A stretch of DNA of 64,000 bases from Streptomyces sp. yr375. Lineage in GTDB: Bacteria; Actinomycetota; Actinomycetes; Streptomycetales; Streptomycetaceae. Numbering within the stretch: position 1 is the stretch's first letter; each line of letters starts with the position of its first letter. Positions 48,851-57,291 of the stretch are shown piece after piece. A model generated the notes under the pieces. It did not search any database. It saw only the letters and a list, made by a program, of their open reading frames with translations, and was not told where the DNA came from. A program made the position numbers and the translations under genes. Location: the NCBI RefSeq assembly GCF_900110755.1, contig NZ_FOFF01000032.1:1-64000 (forward strand), in the 5' to 3' direction.

Positions 48851-49624
48851 GTGAACCTGCGCGACAAGCTGCGCGGCCTTCTGGTCAGGCTGTACGCACG
48901 CCGGGTGGAAGGTCACCTGGACCACGCTCAGGTGCCCAAGCACATCGGCGTCATCATGGACGGCAACCGGCGCTGGGCGAAGGCCGCGGGTTCCACCACC
49001 GAGCACGGACACCGGGCCGGCGCCGAGAAGATCGAGGAGTTCCTCGGCTGGTGCACCGAGACCGACGTCCAGGTCGTCACCCTCTGGCTGCTGTCGACGG
49101 ACAACCTCGACCGCCCGCAGGACGAACTCGTCCCGCTCCTCGGCATCATCGAGGACGTCGTACGCACCCTCGCCGCCGACGGCCGCTGGCGCGTCCACCA
49201 CGTCGGCACCCCCGACATCCTCCCCTCCCACGTACAGACCGCGCTGAAGCAGGCCGAGGAGTCCACCGCCCACGTCGACGGAATACTGGTCAACGTCGCC
49301 ATCGGCTACGGCGGCCGCCAGGAGATCGCCGACGCCGTGCGCTCGATGATCGTGGACGCGGCGGAACAGGGCACCTCCATGGAGGACCTCGCCGACTCCG
49401 TCAGCGTCGACCTGATCAGCCGCCACCTCTACACCGGCGCCCAGCCCGACCCCGACCTCGTCATCCGCACCAGCGGTGAGCAGCGGTTGTCCGGATTCAT
49501 GCTGTGGCAGACGGCCCACGCGGAGTACTACTTCTGCGAGGTCTTCTGGCCAGCCTTCCGCAAGGTCGACTTCCTGCGGGCGCTGCGCGACTACGCGGCC
49601 CGCCACCGGCGTTACGGCGGCTGA
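48851..49624 (+). CDS. uppS: Isoprenyl (undecaprenyl/decaprenyl diphosphate synthase-type) transferase
   Basis: A 257-residue cis-prenyltransferase. The catalytic motif GVIMDGNRRWAK (with the essential Asp near 37), the basic HVGTPD region and the C-terminal RTSGEQRLSGFMLWQTAHAEYYF signature are all intact. It condenses isopentenyl diphosphate units into a long polyprenyl carrier for cell-wall synthesis. GTG 48851 has GGAGGGG about ten bases upstream. A structured region and terminator-like hairpin precede it. Chain length cannot be read from sequence; a second paralogue is usual in Streptomyces. Confidence 0.95.
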   Translation: MNLRDKLRGLLVRLYARRVEGHLDHAQVPKHIGVIMDGNRRWAKAAGSTTEHGHRAGAEKIEEFLGWCTETDVQVVTLWLLSTDNLDRPQDELVPLLGIIEDVVRTLAADGRWRVHHVGTPDILPSHVQTALKQAEESTAHVDGILVNVAIGYGGRQEIADAVRSMIVDAAEQGTSMEDLADSVSVDLISRHLYTGAQPDPDLVIRTSGEQRLSGFMLWQTAHAEYYFCEVFWPAFRKVDFLRALRDYAARHRRYGG

Positions 49625-49982
49625 CCGGCCTGGTATTCCCCAGGGCGCCGGGTGCGCCGGGGGAGCGGCAGAGGGTCGGCAGGGGCGGAAGCGACGGAAG
49701 TCGTAACAAGGAGTTCACCGGCGCGCCGTCATATGCCCTGGCATGGTGGCGCATGTTCGAGGGCATAAGCCAAGCAGGTCGACGCCCGAACCACGGGCGT
49801 CGAATCTCAGCGGGCGGCACGGGGCCGTCCGCCCGGGAGGCCCTTTTGCACCAGCCCGACCGTGCGGTCACGGCACGGAAGAAGCAGCGGGGGGCCGGTT
49901 CTCGGCCCGTGCAGGGCGGCCGACGACCGGTCCAGCTCAACTCCGTCGCTCCCCGACCTCATCCGAGGGGGTACGTCCTTCC
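49625..49982 (+). other. Intergenic region before PhoH, with a hairpin
   Basis: No gene is seen in these 358 bases. A perfect 10-bp hairpin TCGACGCCCG-AACCA-CGGGCGTCGA occupies 49779-49803. At 49697-49711 the 15-mer GAAGTCGTAACAAGG is identical to the conserved 3' end of 16S rRNA, but no other rRNA similarity surrounds it. The PhoH promoter was not placed. Confidence 0.6.
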
Positions 49983-51308
49983 GTGGTGACCAGCACAAAG
50001 CGCCGTATGCCAGACCGGCGCACCTATGTTCTCGACACCAGCGTCCTGCTGGCCGACCCGAACGCCATGACCCGCTTCGAGGAGCACGAGGTAGTGCTCC
50101 CCATCGTCGTGGTCACGGAACTGGAGGCCAAGCGGCACCATCCCGAACTCGGCTACTTCGCCCGCCAGGCGCTGCGCCTGCTGGACGACTACCGGGTGAA
50201 GTTCGGTCGCCTCGACGCCCCCATCCCGATCGGGGAACTCGGCGGCACCGTCCGTGTCGAGCTCAACCACTCGGACCCCAGCGTGCTGCCTTCCGGCTAC
50301 CGCCTGGGGGACAACGACTCCCGCATCCTCGCGGTCGCCCGCAATCTGCAGGCCGAGGGATTCGACGTCACCGTCGTGTCGAAGGATCTCCCGCTCAGGA
50401 TCAAGGCCTCGTCCGTCGGACTCCTCGCCGAGGAGTACCGCGCCGAGCTCGCCATCACGGGCTCCTCCGGCTGGACCGGAATGTCCGAACTGACCCTGTC
50501 CGGCGAGCAGGTCGACATCCTCTTCGAGGAGGGGCACCTGCATGTGCCCGAGGCCGCCGACCTGCCCGTGCACACCGGTCTGACCATCCAGTCGGAGCGC
50601 GGCAAGGCCCTCGGCCGGGTCACCGCCGACGGCAACGTCCGGCTGGTGCGCGGCGACCGGGAGGCCTTCGGCATCAAGGGCCGCAGCGCCGAGCAGCGCA
50701 TCGCGCTGGATCTGCTGCTCGACCCGGACGTCGGGATCCTGTCGATGGGCGGCCGGGCCGGCACCGGCAAGTCCGCGCTCGCGCTCTGCGCGGGCCTGGA
50801 AGCGGTCCTGGAGCGCCGTCAGCACCAGAAGGTGATGGTCTTCCGGCCGCTGTACGCGGTGGGCGGGCAGGAGCTGGGCTATCTGCCCGGTTCCGAGGCC
50901 GACAAAATGGGGCCCTGGGCGCAGGCGGTCTTCGACACGCTGTCCGCGGTCACCAGCCGCGACGTCATCGAGGAGGTCACCGCGCGCGGCATGCTGGAGG
51001 TGCTGCCCCTGACCCACATCCGGGGCCGTTCCCTCCACGACGCCTTCGTGATCGTCGACGAGGCCCAGTCCCTCGAACGGAACGTGCTGCTCACCGTGTT
51101 GTCCCGGATCGGGGCGAACTCACGGGTGGTACTGACCCACGACGTGGCACAGCGGGACAACCTGCGCGTCGGACGGTACGACGGTGTGGTCGCCGTCGTC
51201 GAGAAACTGAAGGGGCACCCGCTCTTCGCGCACGTGACGCTGAACCGGTCCGAGAGGTCCCAGATCGCGGCGCTTGTGACCGAAATGCTGGAGGACGGGC
51301 AGATCTGA
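49983..51308 (+). CDS. phoH: PIN-PhoH family ATPase (PhoH2)
   Basis: A 441-residue fusion of a PIN-type RNase domain and a PhoH P-loop ATPase. The PIN part (about 10-150) has YVLDTSVLLADPNAM, VVTELEAKR and LGDNDSRILAVARNL, holding acidic active-site residues. The PhoH part (about 240-440) has Walker A GRAGTGKSALAL near 257-268 and Walker B DAFVIVDEAQSLERN near 354. PhoH2 proteins are RNA helicase/ribonucleases related to toxin-antitoxin systems, though not paired here. GTG 49983 or 49986 is the likely start; ATG 50007 would also keep the PIN domain. A terminator follows. Confidence 0.94.
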   Translation: MVTSTKRRMPDRRTYVLDTSVLLADPNAMTRFEEHEVVLPIVVVTELEAKRHHPELGYFARQALRLLDDYRVKFGRLDAPIPIGELGGTVRVELNHSDPSVLPSGYRLGDNDSRILAVARNLQAEGFDVTVVSKDLPLRIKASSVGLLAEEYRAELAITGSSGWTGMSELTLSGEQVDILFEEGHLHVPEAADLPVHTGLTIQSERGKALGRVTADGNVRLVRGDREAFGIKGRSAEQRIALDLLLDPDVGILSMGGRAGTGKSALALCAGLEAVLERRQHQKVMVFRPLYAVGGQELGYLPGSEADKMGPWAQAVFDTLSAVTSRDVIEEVTARGMLEVLPLTHIRGRSLHDAFVIVDEAQSLERNVLLTVLSRIGANSRVVLTHDVAQRDNLRVGRYDGVVAVVEKLKGHPLFAHVTLNRSERSQIAALVTEMLEDGQI

Positions 51309-51356
51309 TGCGGATCTGAGCGAACTGCCCCAAATGATCGGGGTTGTGTGGTAGTT

Positions 51357-51398
51357 GGCGCCGTCCGACAAAGGCTGTGAGCCTAGTCGGGCGGCGCC
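51357..51398 (+). terminator. Long terminator hairpin after phoH
   Basis: A 42-base hairpin with three stacked stems (GGCGCCG/CGGCGCC, CCGAC/GTCGG, AGGCT/AGCCT) and a GTG loop begins 48 bases after the phoH stop. Small bulges separate the stems. No T-tract follows. Confidence 0.75.
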
Positions 51399-51739
51399 GA
51401 CGCATGTGAGGGTTTCGCTGAATTCCCGGGATCCCGTGGGTGTGAGCTTTCACACTCGGCCCGGAATTGCCCTGCGTGGTTTGGTTACGGCAGAGTCTCA
51501 GTCCTGTCAGGCCCCGCATACGACACACGTGTACCCCCAGCGGTACGCAACCACTTGAGCTTCACCCTCAACTCCATACAGACCGTCGTATGCCGCCCGC
51601 GTACCATGCGGCGCTCCCGTAGCGGGAGTTGCCCACCGGGCCCGTGTCTCCTGTGACCCCGTAGTTCGGAGACCAGCGTCAAAGGGCACGATTGCGTCCG
51701 CCAGGGTCACCGAAGCGGGCGATGCTGGAAGGAAACCGT
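51399..51739 (+). promoter_or_regulatory. Long leader region of the first SLT-type gene
   Basis: Between the phoH terminator and the SLT-type gene there are 341 non-coding bases of lower GC content. A hairpin CTCCCG-TAG-CGGGAG (51614-51628) is visible, and the gene's ribosome site GGAAGG is at 51727. Streptomyces cell-wall hydrolase genes often have c-di-AMP (ydaO-type) riboswitch leaders; I looked for the conserved ydaO core here and did not find a convincing match. The rest is unexplained. Confidence 0.4.
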
Positions 51740-52414
51740 GTGAGCCGGGTCTCGGTCCGGGGATTCGCAGTGGCCTCGGCCACGGCGGTCACCGCTGTCG
51801 GAAGCGTCGTCGGTGTTGCCTCGGGCAGCGTCGCGCAGCCCAACGACGCAGAAGCGACGGCGAGCGACACGACGCTCCTCGCCGACATACCGGTGGGCCA
51901 GCAGGCCCAGGTACAGACGGCATCCCTCGCGCAGCAGGCCAGTTTCCAGGCCATCGCCGCGGACGAGGGCGCGAAGAAGGACGCCGAGGAAGCGGCCCGC
52001 AAGGCCGCCGCCGAGACGGCCGTCGCGAAGAAGGAGGCCGCCGAGAAGGCGGCCAAGGATCGCGCCGAGGCGAAGGCCAAGGCCAGCCGCAGCGCGGGCG
52101 ACTTCCCGATCCTGAGCTCCTACTCCATCGACCAGATCCAGGCGATGGCGGCACAGATGGTGCCCAGCGGCCAGTTCCAGTGCTTCAGCAACATCGTGGA
52201 CCACGAGTCGAGCTGGAACTACCACGCGGTCAACGCCTCCTCCGGCGCCTACGGCCTCTTCCAGGCGCTGCCCGCCGGCAAGTACGCGTCGGCCGGCTCC
52301 GACTGGCAGACCAACCCGGCCACCCAGATCAAGTGGGGCCTGAACTACATGGACAGCCGGTACGGCAGCCCCTGCGAGGCCTGGTCGTTCTGGCAGGCCA
52401 ACCAGTGGTACTGA
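51740..52414 (+). CDS. Secreted lysozyme-like (SLT) protein 1
   Basis: About 224 residues from GTG 51740. A signal peptide-like segment (about 8-32, VASATAVTAVGSVVGVASGSVA) precedes a long Ala/Lys/Glu-rich helix (about 50-120) predicted to be a coiled coil. The C-terminal lysozyme-like domain (about 135-224) has FSNIVDHESSWNYHAVNASSGAYGLFQALPAGKYAS, with the glutamate of DHES as catalytic acid, and WGLNYMDSRYGSPCEAWSFW with a paired cysteine. It would cleave peptidoglycan outside the membrane. A close paralogue follows 89 bp downstream. Confidence 0.9.
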   Translation: MSRVSVRGFAVASATAVTAVGSVVGVASGSVAQPNDAEATASDTTLLADIPVGQQAQVQTASLAQQASFQAIAADEGAKKDAEEAARKAAAETAVAKKEAAEKAAKDRAEAKAKASRSAGDFPILSSYSIDQIQAMAAQMVPSGQFQCFSNIVDHESSWNYHAVNASSGAYGLFQALPAGKYASAGSDWQTNPATQIKWGLNYMDSRYGSPCEAWSFWQANQWY

Positions 52415-52503
52415 CCGGCCAGTCGTACTGAGTCGGCCCGCACCGCCCCGGCCGATCATCCCCCCTCACCTGACCGCCTGATGACAAACCAGAAGGAATC
52501 CGT

Positions 52504-53226
52504 GTGAGCCGGATATCGACCCGGGGCTTCGCCGTGGCCTCCGCGACCGCAGTCACCGCCGTGGGCGCCGTCATGGGCGTCGCCCAGGGCAGCGTCGCGC
52601 AGCCCAACGACGCCGAGGCGACGGCGGACGACTCGATCCTCCTCGCGGACTTACCCGCGGGCGAGCAGGCCGACGTACAGACCGCCGCGATGACGCAGCA
52701 GGCGTCCGTCCAGGCCATCGCCGCCGACACCACCGCCAGGAAGTCGGCGGAGGAGACGGCCCGCAAGCAGGCGGCCAAGGACGCGGTCGCCAAGCAGCAG
52801 GCCGCGCAGGACGCCGCCGACCAGGCGAAGGCCGAAAAGGAAGCCAAGGAAGCCAAGGACCGCGCCGAGGCGGAGACCAAGGCCGCCGCCGGTTCGAGCG
52901 TCGACGCCGGGACCTTCACCCAGCAGTCGTCGTACACCGTCGCCGAGGTCCAGGCCATCGCCCGGCAGATCGTGCCGGCCAGCCAGTTCCAGTGCTTCAG
53001 CAACATCGTGGACCACGAGTCCACCTGGAACTACCAGGCCGTCAACGCCTCCTCGGGCGCCTACGGCCTCGTCCAGGCCTACCCCGCCTCGAAGATGTCG
53101 TCCGCCGGCGCCGACTGGCGCACCAACCCGGCGACGCAGATCAAGTGGGGCCTGAACTACATGAACGAGCGGTACGACAGCCCCTGCGGCGCCTGGGACT
53201 TCTGGCAGGCCAACGGCTCCTACTGA
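52504..53226 (+). CDS. Secreted lysozyme-like (SLT) protein 2
   Basis: A 240-residue paralogue of the preceding protein. The leader (GFAVASATAVTAVGAVMGVAQGSVAQPNDAEAT) and the SLT domain (FSNIVDHESTWNYQAVNASSGAYGLVQAYPASKMSS) are very similar; the coiled-coil linker is about 15 residues longer and differs most. The catalytic glutamate and the cysteine pair are kept. GTG 52504 has AGAAGGAA upstream. A strong hairpin closes the pair 49 bases after the stop. Confidence 0.9.
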   Translation: MSRISTRGFAVASATAVTAVGAVMGVAQGSVAQPNDAEATADDSILLADLPAGEQADVQTAAMTQQASVQAIAADTTARKSAEETARKQAAKDAVAKQQAAQDAADQAKAEKEAKEAKDRAEAETKAAAGSSVDAGTFTQQSSYTVAEVQAIARQIVPASQFQCFSNIVDHESTWNYQAVNASSGAYGLVQAYPASKMSSAGADWRTNPATQIKWGLNYMNERYDSPCGAWDFWQANGSY

Positions 53227-53274
53227 CCCGGCGTCAGCACACCGCTCCGCACCCCCCCCCGCTCAACCTCGCGC

Positions 53275-53306
53275 AGCCCCTCCCCGTCATAGGGGGAGGG
53301 GCTTTC
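53275..53306 (+). terminator. Terminator after the SLT gene pair
   Basis: AGCCCCTCCCC and GGGGAGGGGCT form a perfect 11-bp stem (53275-53285 and 53293-53303) with a GTCATAG loop, followed by TTTC. Confidence 0.85.
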
Positions 53307-53402
53307 GCCCTGTACGGTCGGTACGGCCGTTACGGCTGGGACGGGCCGGGACCGACGACTCCAGGGGGAGTGGTGGGGAGAGACGGGGGAAGAGGACGGA
53401 TC

Positions 53403-54815
53403 ATGTCGCGAGTGCCAGGGTGGCTCGGCCGGATCGGCGCCGGTCTGAGCGAGATGGGTGAGCGGCTCGACGAACGGCGTGCGGAGGTCGAACGGGAGGG
53501 CGAGATCCCCGACCCGGAACCGGCGCCGCCCACCGACGACATCTCCGGTGGCTCCGGCGACTCCGGTTCCTTCGGCACGGTGCCGTCCGGGGCCGAGGAG
53601 TTCCCGCGGCCCGGCCCGCGTCCCGATCCCGCGCACGCCGTGCCGTGGGGGGTGCGGGTCGCCGCCGAGGCGAGCTGGCGGCTGCTGGTGCTCGCCGGGA
53701 CCCTCTGGGTCCTGATCCGGGTCATCAGCGCGGTCCAACTCGTCGTCATGGCCTTCGTGGTGGCCCTGCTGCTCACCGCGCTCCTCGAACCGACGGTGGC
53801 CCGGCTGAAGCGGCTCGGGGTGCCCGGCGGGGCCGCGACCGCGATGACGGCGATCCTCGGGTTCGTCGTCATCGGCCTGATGGGCTGGTTCGTGACCTGG
53901 CAGGTCATGGCGAACATCGACGACCTTTCCGACCAGGTCCAGAACGGCATCGACGACCTGCGCCGCTGGCTGCTCAACAGCCCCTTCCACGTCACCGACA
54001 AGCAGATCAACGGCATCGCCAAGAACCTGCGCGAAGCGATCGGCGACAACACCGACTCGATCACCTCGGCGGGCCTGGAGGGCGTCACCGTCGTCGTCGA
54101 GGCCCTCACCGGCATCCTCCTGGCGTTCTTCTCCACCCTCTTCCTGCTCTACGACGGCAAGCGCATCTGGGAGTGGACGCTCAAGCTGGTCCCGGCCGAG
54201 GCCCGGCCGGGCGTCGCGGGCGCGGGTCCGCGGGCCTGGGCGACGCTCACGGCGTATGTGCGCGGGACGGTGATAGTCGCGTTGATCGACGCGATCTTCA
54301 TCGGCCTCGGCATCTACTTCCTCGACGTGCCGATGGCCGTCCCGCTCGCCGTCTTCATCTTCCTGTTCTCCTTCATCCCGCTGGTCGGCGCGGTCGCCTC
54401 CGGCGCGCTCGCGGTCGTGGTCGCGCTGGTCACGCAGGGCGTGTTCACCGCGGTGATGACCCTGGCGGTGGTGCTGGCCGTCCAGCAGATCGAGGGCCAC
54501 ATCCTCCAGCCGTTCATCCTCGGCCGCGCGGTCCGCGTCCACCCCCTGGCGGTCGTCCTCTCGGTCGCGGCCGGCGGCATGGTGGCCGGCATCGGCGGCG
54601 CGATCGTGGCGGTCCCCCTGGTCGCCGTCACCAACACGGTCGTCGGCTACCTACACGCCTACTCCCGCGAACGGGCACTGCTGCGCAACGCCCCCCGGCC
54701 CCGGGGAGCCACAGCCTCCCGCGTCGCGACGGTGGCTGCGCCGACGCAGGGCGACGCCGGGGCAGGGGAGTCGGAATCCCCGGGCGACGACGGTGGGACG
54801 ACCGCCCGGGAGTGA
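53403..54815 (+). CDS. AI-2E (PerM/TqsA) family transporter
   Basis: A 470-residue membrane protein with about eight hydrophobic segments. The N-terminal 85 residues are a charged, Pro/Gly-rich cytosolic tail. The family core shows LVVMAFVVALLLTALLEPTV, the hydrophilic region with LRRWLLNSP, GLGIYFLDVPMAVPLAVFIFLFSFIPLVGA and EGHILQPFILGRAVRVHPLAVVLSV. Members export small molecules such as AI-2 or move ions; the substrate is not known here. The C-terminus is Ser/Asp-rich. ATG 53403 is preceded by GGGGAGAGACGGGGGAAGAGGA. It is monocistronic. Confidence 0.93.
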   Translation: MSRVPGWLGRIGAGLSEMGERLDERRAEVEREGEIPDPEPAPPTDDISGGSGDSGSFGTVPSGAEEFPRPGPRPDPAHAVPWGVRVAAEASWRLLVLAGTLWVLIRVISAVQLVVMAFVVALLLTALLEPTVARLKRLGVPGGAATAMTAILGFVVIGLMGWFVTWQVMANIDDLSDQVQNGIDDLRRWLLNSPFHVTDKQINGIAKNLREAIGDNTDSITSAGLEGVTVVVEALTGILLAFFSTLFLLYDGKRIWEWTLKLVPAEARPGVAGAGPRAWATLTAYVRGTVIVALIDAIFIGLGIYFLDVPMAVPLAVFIFLFSFIPLVGAVASGALAVVVALVTQGVFTAVMTLAVVLAVQQIEGHILQPFILGRAVRVHPLAVVLSVAAGGMVAGIGGAIVAVPLVAVTNTVVGYLHAYSRERALLRNAPRPRGATASRVATVAAPTQGDAGAGESESPGDDGGTTARE

Positions 54816-54978
54816 GAGGCGGGCGGTCGGGAAGGCGGGCGCGCCGGTCGGGCCTGCCCCCACCGCCCGGCAGTGAGGCGGGGCGATGGCGGGGGCGGGG
54901 CCGAGAAATCGGGGACCCCCGGCCGACGATGGTCGGACCGCCGCCCGGGAGTGAGAGGCGGGGCGGTCAGGGTGTCGA

Positions 54979-55515
54979 TCAGACGTCGGTGAGAATCGCC
55001 TCCGCGTCCAGCGTGACCCCGACTGCCTGGATTACTGAGGCGATCTTGAAGGCTTCCTGGATGGTCTGCCGTTCGACGCCCGCCCCGCGCAGCACCCGCT
55101 CGTGTGTGTCGAGGCACAGGCCGCAGGCGTTGATCGCGGAGACCGCGAGTGACCAGAGCTCGTGGTCGACGCGTTCGACGCCGGGGTCGTCGATGACGCT
55201 CATCCGCAGACCGGGCCGCAGGTTGCCGTATTCCGGGTCCGACAGCAGGTGGCGGGTGCGGTGGAAGACGTTGTTCAGGGCCATCACGGCGGCGGTGGAC
55301 CTGGCCGCCGTGTACGCCTGCGGCGAGAGGTTCGCCTTCGCCTCCGGGGCCAGCTCGCGCAGCACGAGGGGGGAGCGCGAGGCGATCGCGGTCGCCAGCA
55401 CGGTGCCCCACAACTGCTGTGCGGACAGCCCGGATTCGCCGATGACCGAGCCCAGATTGAGCCGCAGATCCTTGGCGTAGTCCGGCATCGCGGACTTCAG
55501 CGCATCCAGTGACAC
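54979..55515 (-). CDS. ahpD: Alkyl hydroperoxidase AhpD
   Basis: A 178-residue carboxymuconolactone decarboxylase-fold protein. The C-GLC motif ACGLCLDTHERVLR has the redox cysteine pair and the nearby histidine of AhpD, which reduces alkyl hydroperoxides or recycles AhpC. In the usual Streptomyces arrangement ahpD lies next to ahpC and oxyR. Neither is present in this window, so AhpD stands alone here. ATG 55515 is followed upstream by a 302-bp non-coding stretch. Confidence 0.93.
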   Translation of the reverse strand: MSLDALKSAMPDYAKDLRLNLGSVIGESGLSAQQLWGTVLATAIASRSPLVLRELAPEAKANLSPQAYTAARSTAAVMALNNVFHRTRHLLSDPEYGNLRPGLRMSVIDDPGVERVDHELWSLAVSAINACGLCLDTHERVLRGAGVERQTIQEAFKIASVIQAVGVTLDAEAILTDV

Positions 55516-55817
55516 GTCGGCTCACTCCCTGGCCGGCTCCCCTAGGGGCGGACGCCACCGATCGTGACACAAGGGGCGCACCCGCACCGCCCGGGACGCG
55601 GCCGGAGCGGGTGCCGGGCGGCGACGATCAGTGTCCCTCAATCGGTCAAATGAGCGTCGTACAAAGAGAATTGAGCCCAGGCGTGGAGCAATTTCCGTCA
55701 GCCGGAGGCAGGTGGGAAATCCCCCGCTGGAACACGCGCCCCGGCTGATACACATTCCCTCCTCAGCGCTACGCGTCAGGCGTATGTGCGAGAGATCCTG
55801 GGGGGAGTGGGGGAGCG
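55516..55817. promoter_or_regulatory. Divergent region between ahpD and the roadblock operon
   Basis: This 302-bp region holds no gene. TACGC-GTCAG-GCGTA (55770-55784) is a perfect 5-bp-arm palindrome 34 bp before the DUF4388-like gene. An AT-richer stretch around 55640-55685 is a likely place for promoters. No OxyR-type site was recognised. Confidence 0.4.
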
Positions 55818-56792
55818 ATGTCGGGCCACGAACCGCTGGCACGCGCCCTCGCCGCGTGCGGCCGGGAGGGCTTCACCGGGGAAGTGCGCGTGTCGGGCAC
55901 GCCCGGCGGCACCTTCCATCTGCACGGCGGACTGGTCGTCGCCGTCGAGTCGCCGGGCGCGCCCACACCGGAGGCACTGCTGCTGCGCTCCGGCCGGATC
56001 GGCGGCGAGGAGTGGGCCGGGCTGGTCCGCGCGTCCGGCGGGGCGCGCTGGCCGGCCGCCGGGCTGATCGCGCACGGCTACGCGGGGGCCGCACAGCTCC
56101 GGGTGGTCTGCGCGATGGCCCTCCAGGACGCCGCGTTCGCGGTCGTCGCGGGCAGTGTCGACGGCTGCGAACGCGGTCCGGCGAGCGGGCCGCCGGCCAC
56201 CCCACTCGCCCCGGCCACCCCACTCGCCCCGGTCCCCGTGGCCCCCATGGTCCCCGTGGGCGAACCGCCCACCCGGCTGCTCCAGGAGGCGTCCCGCAAG
56301 CTGCGCGCGCTCCTGGCGCTGCCCTACCCGGTGCGCCCGGACCGGGAGCGGCCGGTGCCCGCCTCCCTCTCCTACACGGCGGCCCGACTGGGCGTCCTGC
56401 AACGGGAGTTGCTCACCCACGCCGACGGCCGGCGCACCGCCCGCGACCTCGCTTTCCGCACCGGGCGCGGGGTCTACGCCGTCACCGTCGAGGTGGCCCG
56501 GATGCTGGGTGAGGGACTGCTGGAGTGCGTGGACGCGCCCCACCCGATCCCGGTCCGGCTACCCCCCGACGCCCCCGGCGTACGCCCCCGCGAACCGGCC
56601 CCGCCCCCGCCCGTGCCACAGCCCCTGCCGCAGCCGTCGCCTCCGGAACCGGCGACCCTGCCCCGCCGTCGGCCCGGCGCCAGCGGCATCAACGAAGCCC
56701 TCACACCGGAACACGGCGGCACGGACACCGGCACGGACACCGGCCCCGGCTGGAAGGAGTTCTTCCGCCTGCGGAACTCGACGCCGAAGTAG
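55818..56792 (+). CDS. DUF4388-like / winged-helix protein of the roadblock operon
   Basis: A 324-residue protein. Residues 8-75 look like a DUF4388-type domain (REGFTGEVRVSGTPGGTFHLHGGLVVAVESPGA), found in bacterial gliding and signalling proteins. Residues 190-245 contain a winged-helix-like stretch (LGVLQRELLTHADGRRTARDLAFRTGRGVYAVTVEVARMLGEGLLECV). The rest is Pro-rich and disordered. The call is tentative. It precedes two roadblock genes, and a large palindrome lies just after its stop. Confidence 0.75.
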   Translation: MSGHEPLARALAACGREGFTGEVRVSGTPGGTFHLHGGLVVAVESPGAPTPEALLLRSGRIGGEEWAGLVRASGGARWPAAGLIAHGYAGAAQLRVVCAMALQDAAFAVVAGSVDGCERGPASGPPATPLAPATPLAPVPVAPMVPVGEPPTRLLQEASRKLRALLALPYPVRPDRERPVPASLSYTAARLGVLQRELLTHADGRRTARDLAFRTGRGVYAVTVEVARMLGEGLLECVDAPHPIPVRLPPDAPGVRPREPAPPPPVPQPLPQPSPPEPATLPRRRPGASGINEALTPEHGGTDTGTDTGPGWKEFFRLRNSTPK

Positions 56793-56800
56793 CCGAAACG

Positions 56801-56851
56801 GCCGTTCGGCCGAACGGCCGAAACAGCACACGCCATATATGTCATATATGC
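56801..56851. promoter_or_regulatory. Palindrome cluster upstream of roadblock gene
   Basis: A perfect 20-bp palindrome (56801-56820; 22 bp if the flanking C/G pair is counted) of GC-rich sequence is followed by two copies of CATATATG (56835-56842 and 56844-56851) separated by one T. The AT-rich element is striking in this GC-rich genome and lies 25 bp before the roadblock ATG. It is a candidate operator or an A-T-rich promoter core; the GC-rich palindrome may also act as a terminator for the upstream gene. Confidence 0.7.
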
Positions 56852-56876
56852 CGTCAGAACCAGGGGAGTTGCGCCT

Positions 56877-57287
56877 ATGGACCACGAAGCCCTCGCACGG
56901 GAGATGCGCGGCCTGCGCGAGCAGGTGGCCGGTATCACCGACACCGCCCTCGCGGCGGCCGACGGGCTGCTCATCGCCGCCGACACCGCCGACTCCATCG
57001 ACCCGGAGGGCCTCGCCGCCCTCGCCGCGGCCGGCCTCGGCCTCGCCCGCCGCACCGCCGCGGCCACCGCCCGCGGCGCCCTGCACCGCACGGTGGCCTA
57101 CGGCAGCCACGGCTGCGCCGCGTTCTACGCGGTCGGCGACACCGCGCTGATGGTCGTACTCGGAGACGAGGGCATCGACGTGGAGCGCCTGCACCGGGCG
57201 ACCCAGCCGGCCCTGCGCCGCATCGACCTGATCCTCACCGCGAAAACCTCCGCGAAAACCTCCGCGAAAGCCCCCGGAGGAGTCTGA
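56877..57287 (+). CDS. Roadblock/LC7-domain protein 1
   Basis: A 136-residue protein with a roadblock/LC7 fold: a N-terminal helix, LREQVAGITDTALAAADGLLIAADT, a central helix and the strands VAYGSHGCAAFYAVGDTALMVVLGDE. Roadblock proteins such as MglB and CvnB interact with small GTPases or sensor kinases. The C-terminus carries AKTS repeats encoded by TCCGCGAAAACC units. It is four bases from the next gene. No GTPase gene is present here, so partner and process are unknown. Confidence 0.85.
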   Translation: MDHEALAREMRGLREQVAGITDTALAAADGLLIAADTADSIDPEGLAALAAAGLGLARRTAAATARGALHRTVAYGSHGCAAFYAVGDTALMVVLGDEGIDVERLHRATQPALRRIDLILTAKTSAKTSAKAPGGV

Positions 57288-57291
57288 AGGG

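Noticed and set aside
49697..49711. Fragment of a 16S rRNA gene
   Set aside because: Only 15 bases match; flanks show no rRNA similarity.
51399..51739. ydaO-type c-di-AMP riboswitch
   Set aside because: Position before a cell-wall hydrolase is right, but I could not match the conserved ydaO core or its pairing.
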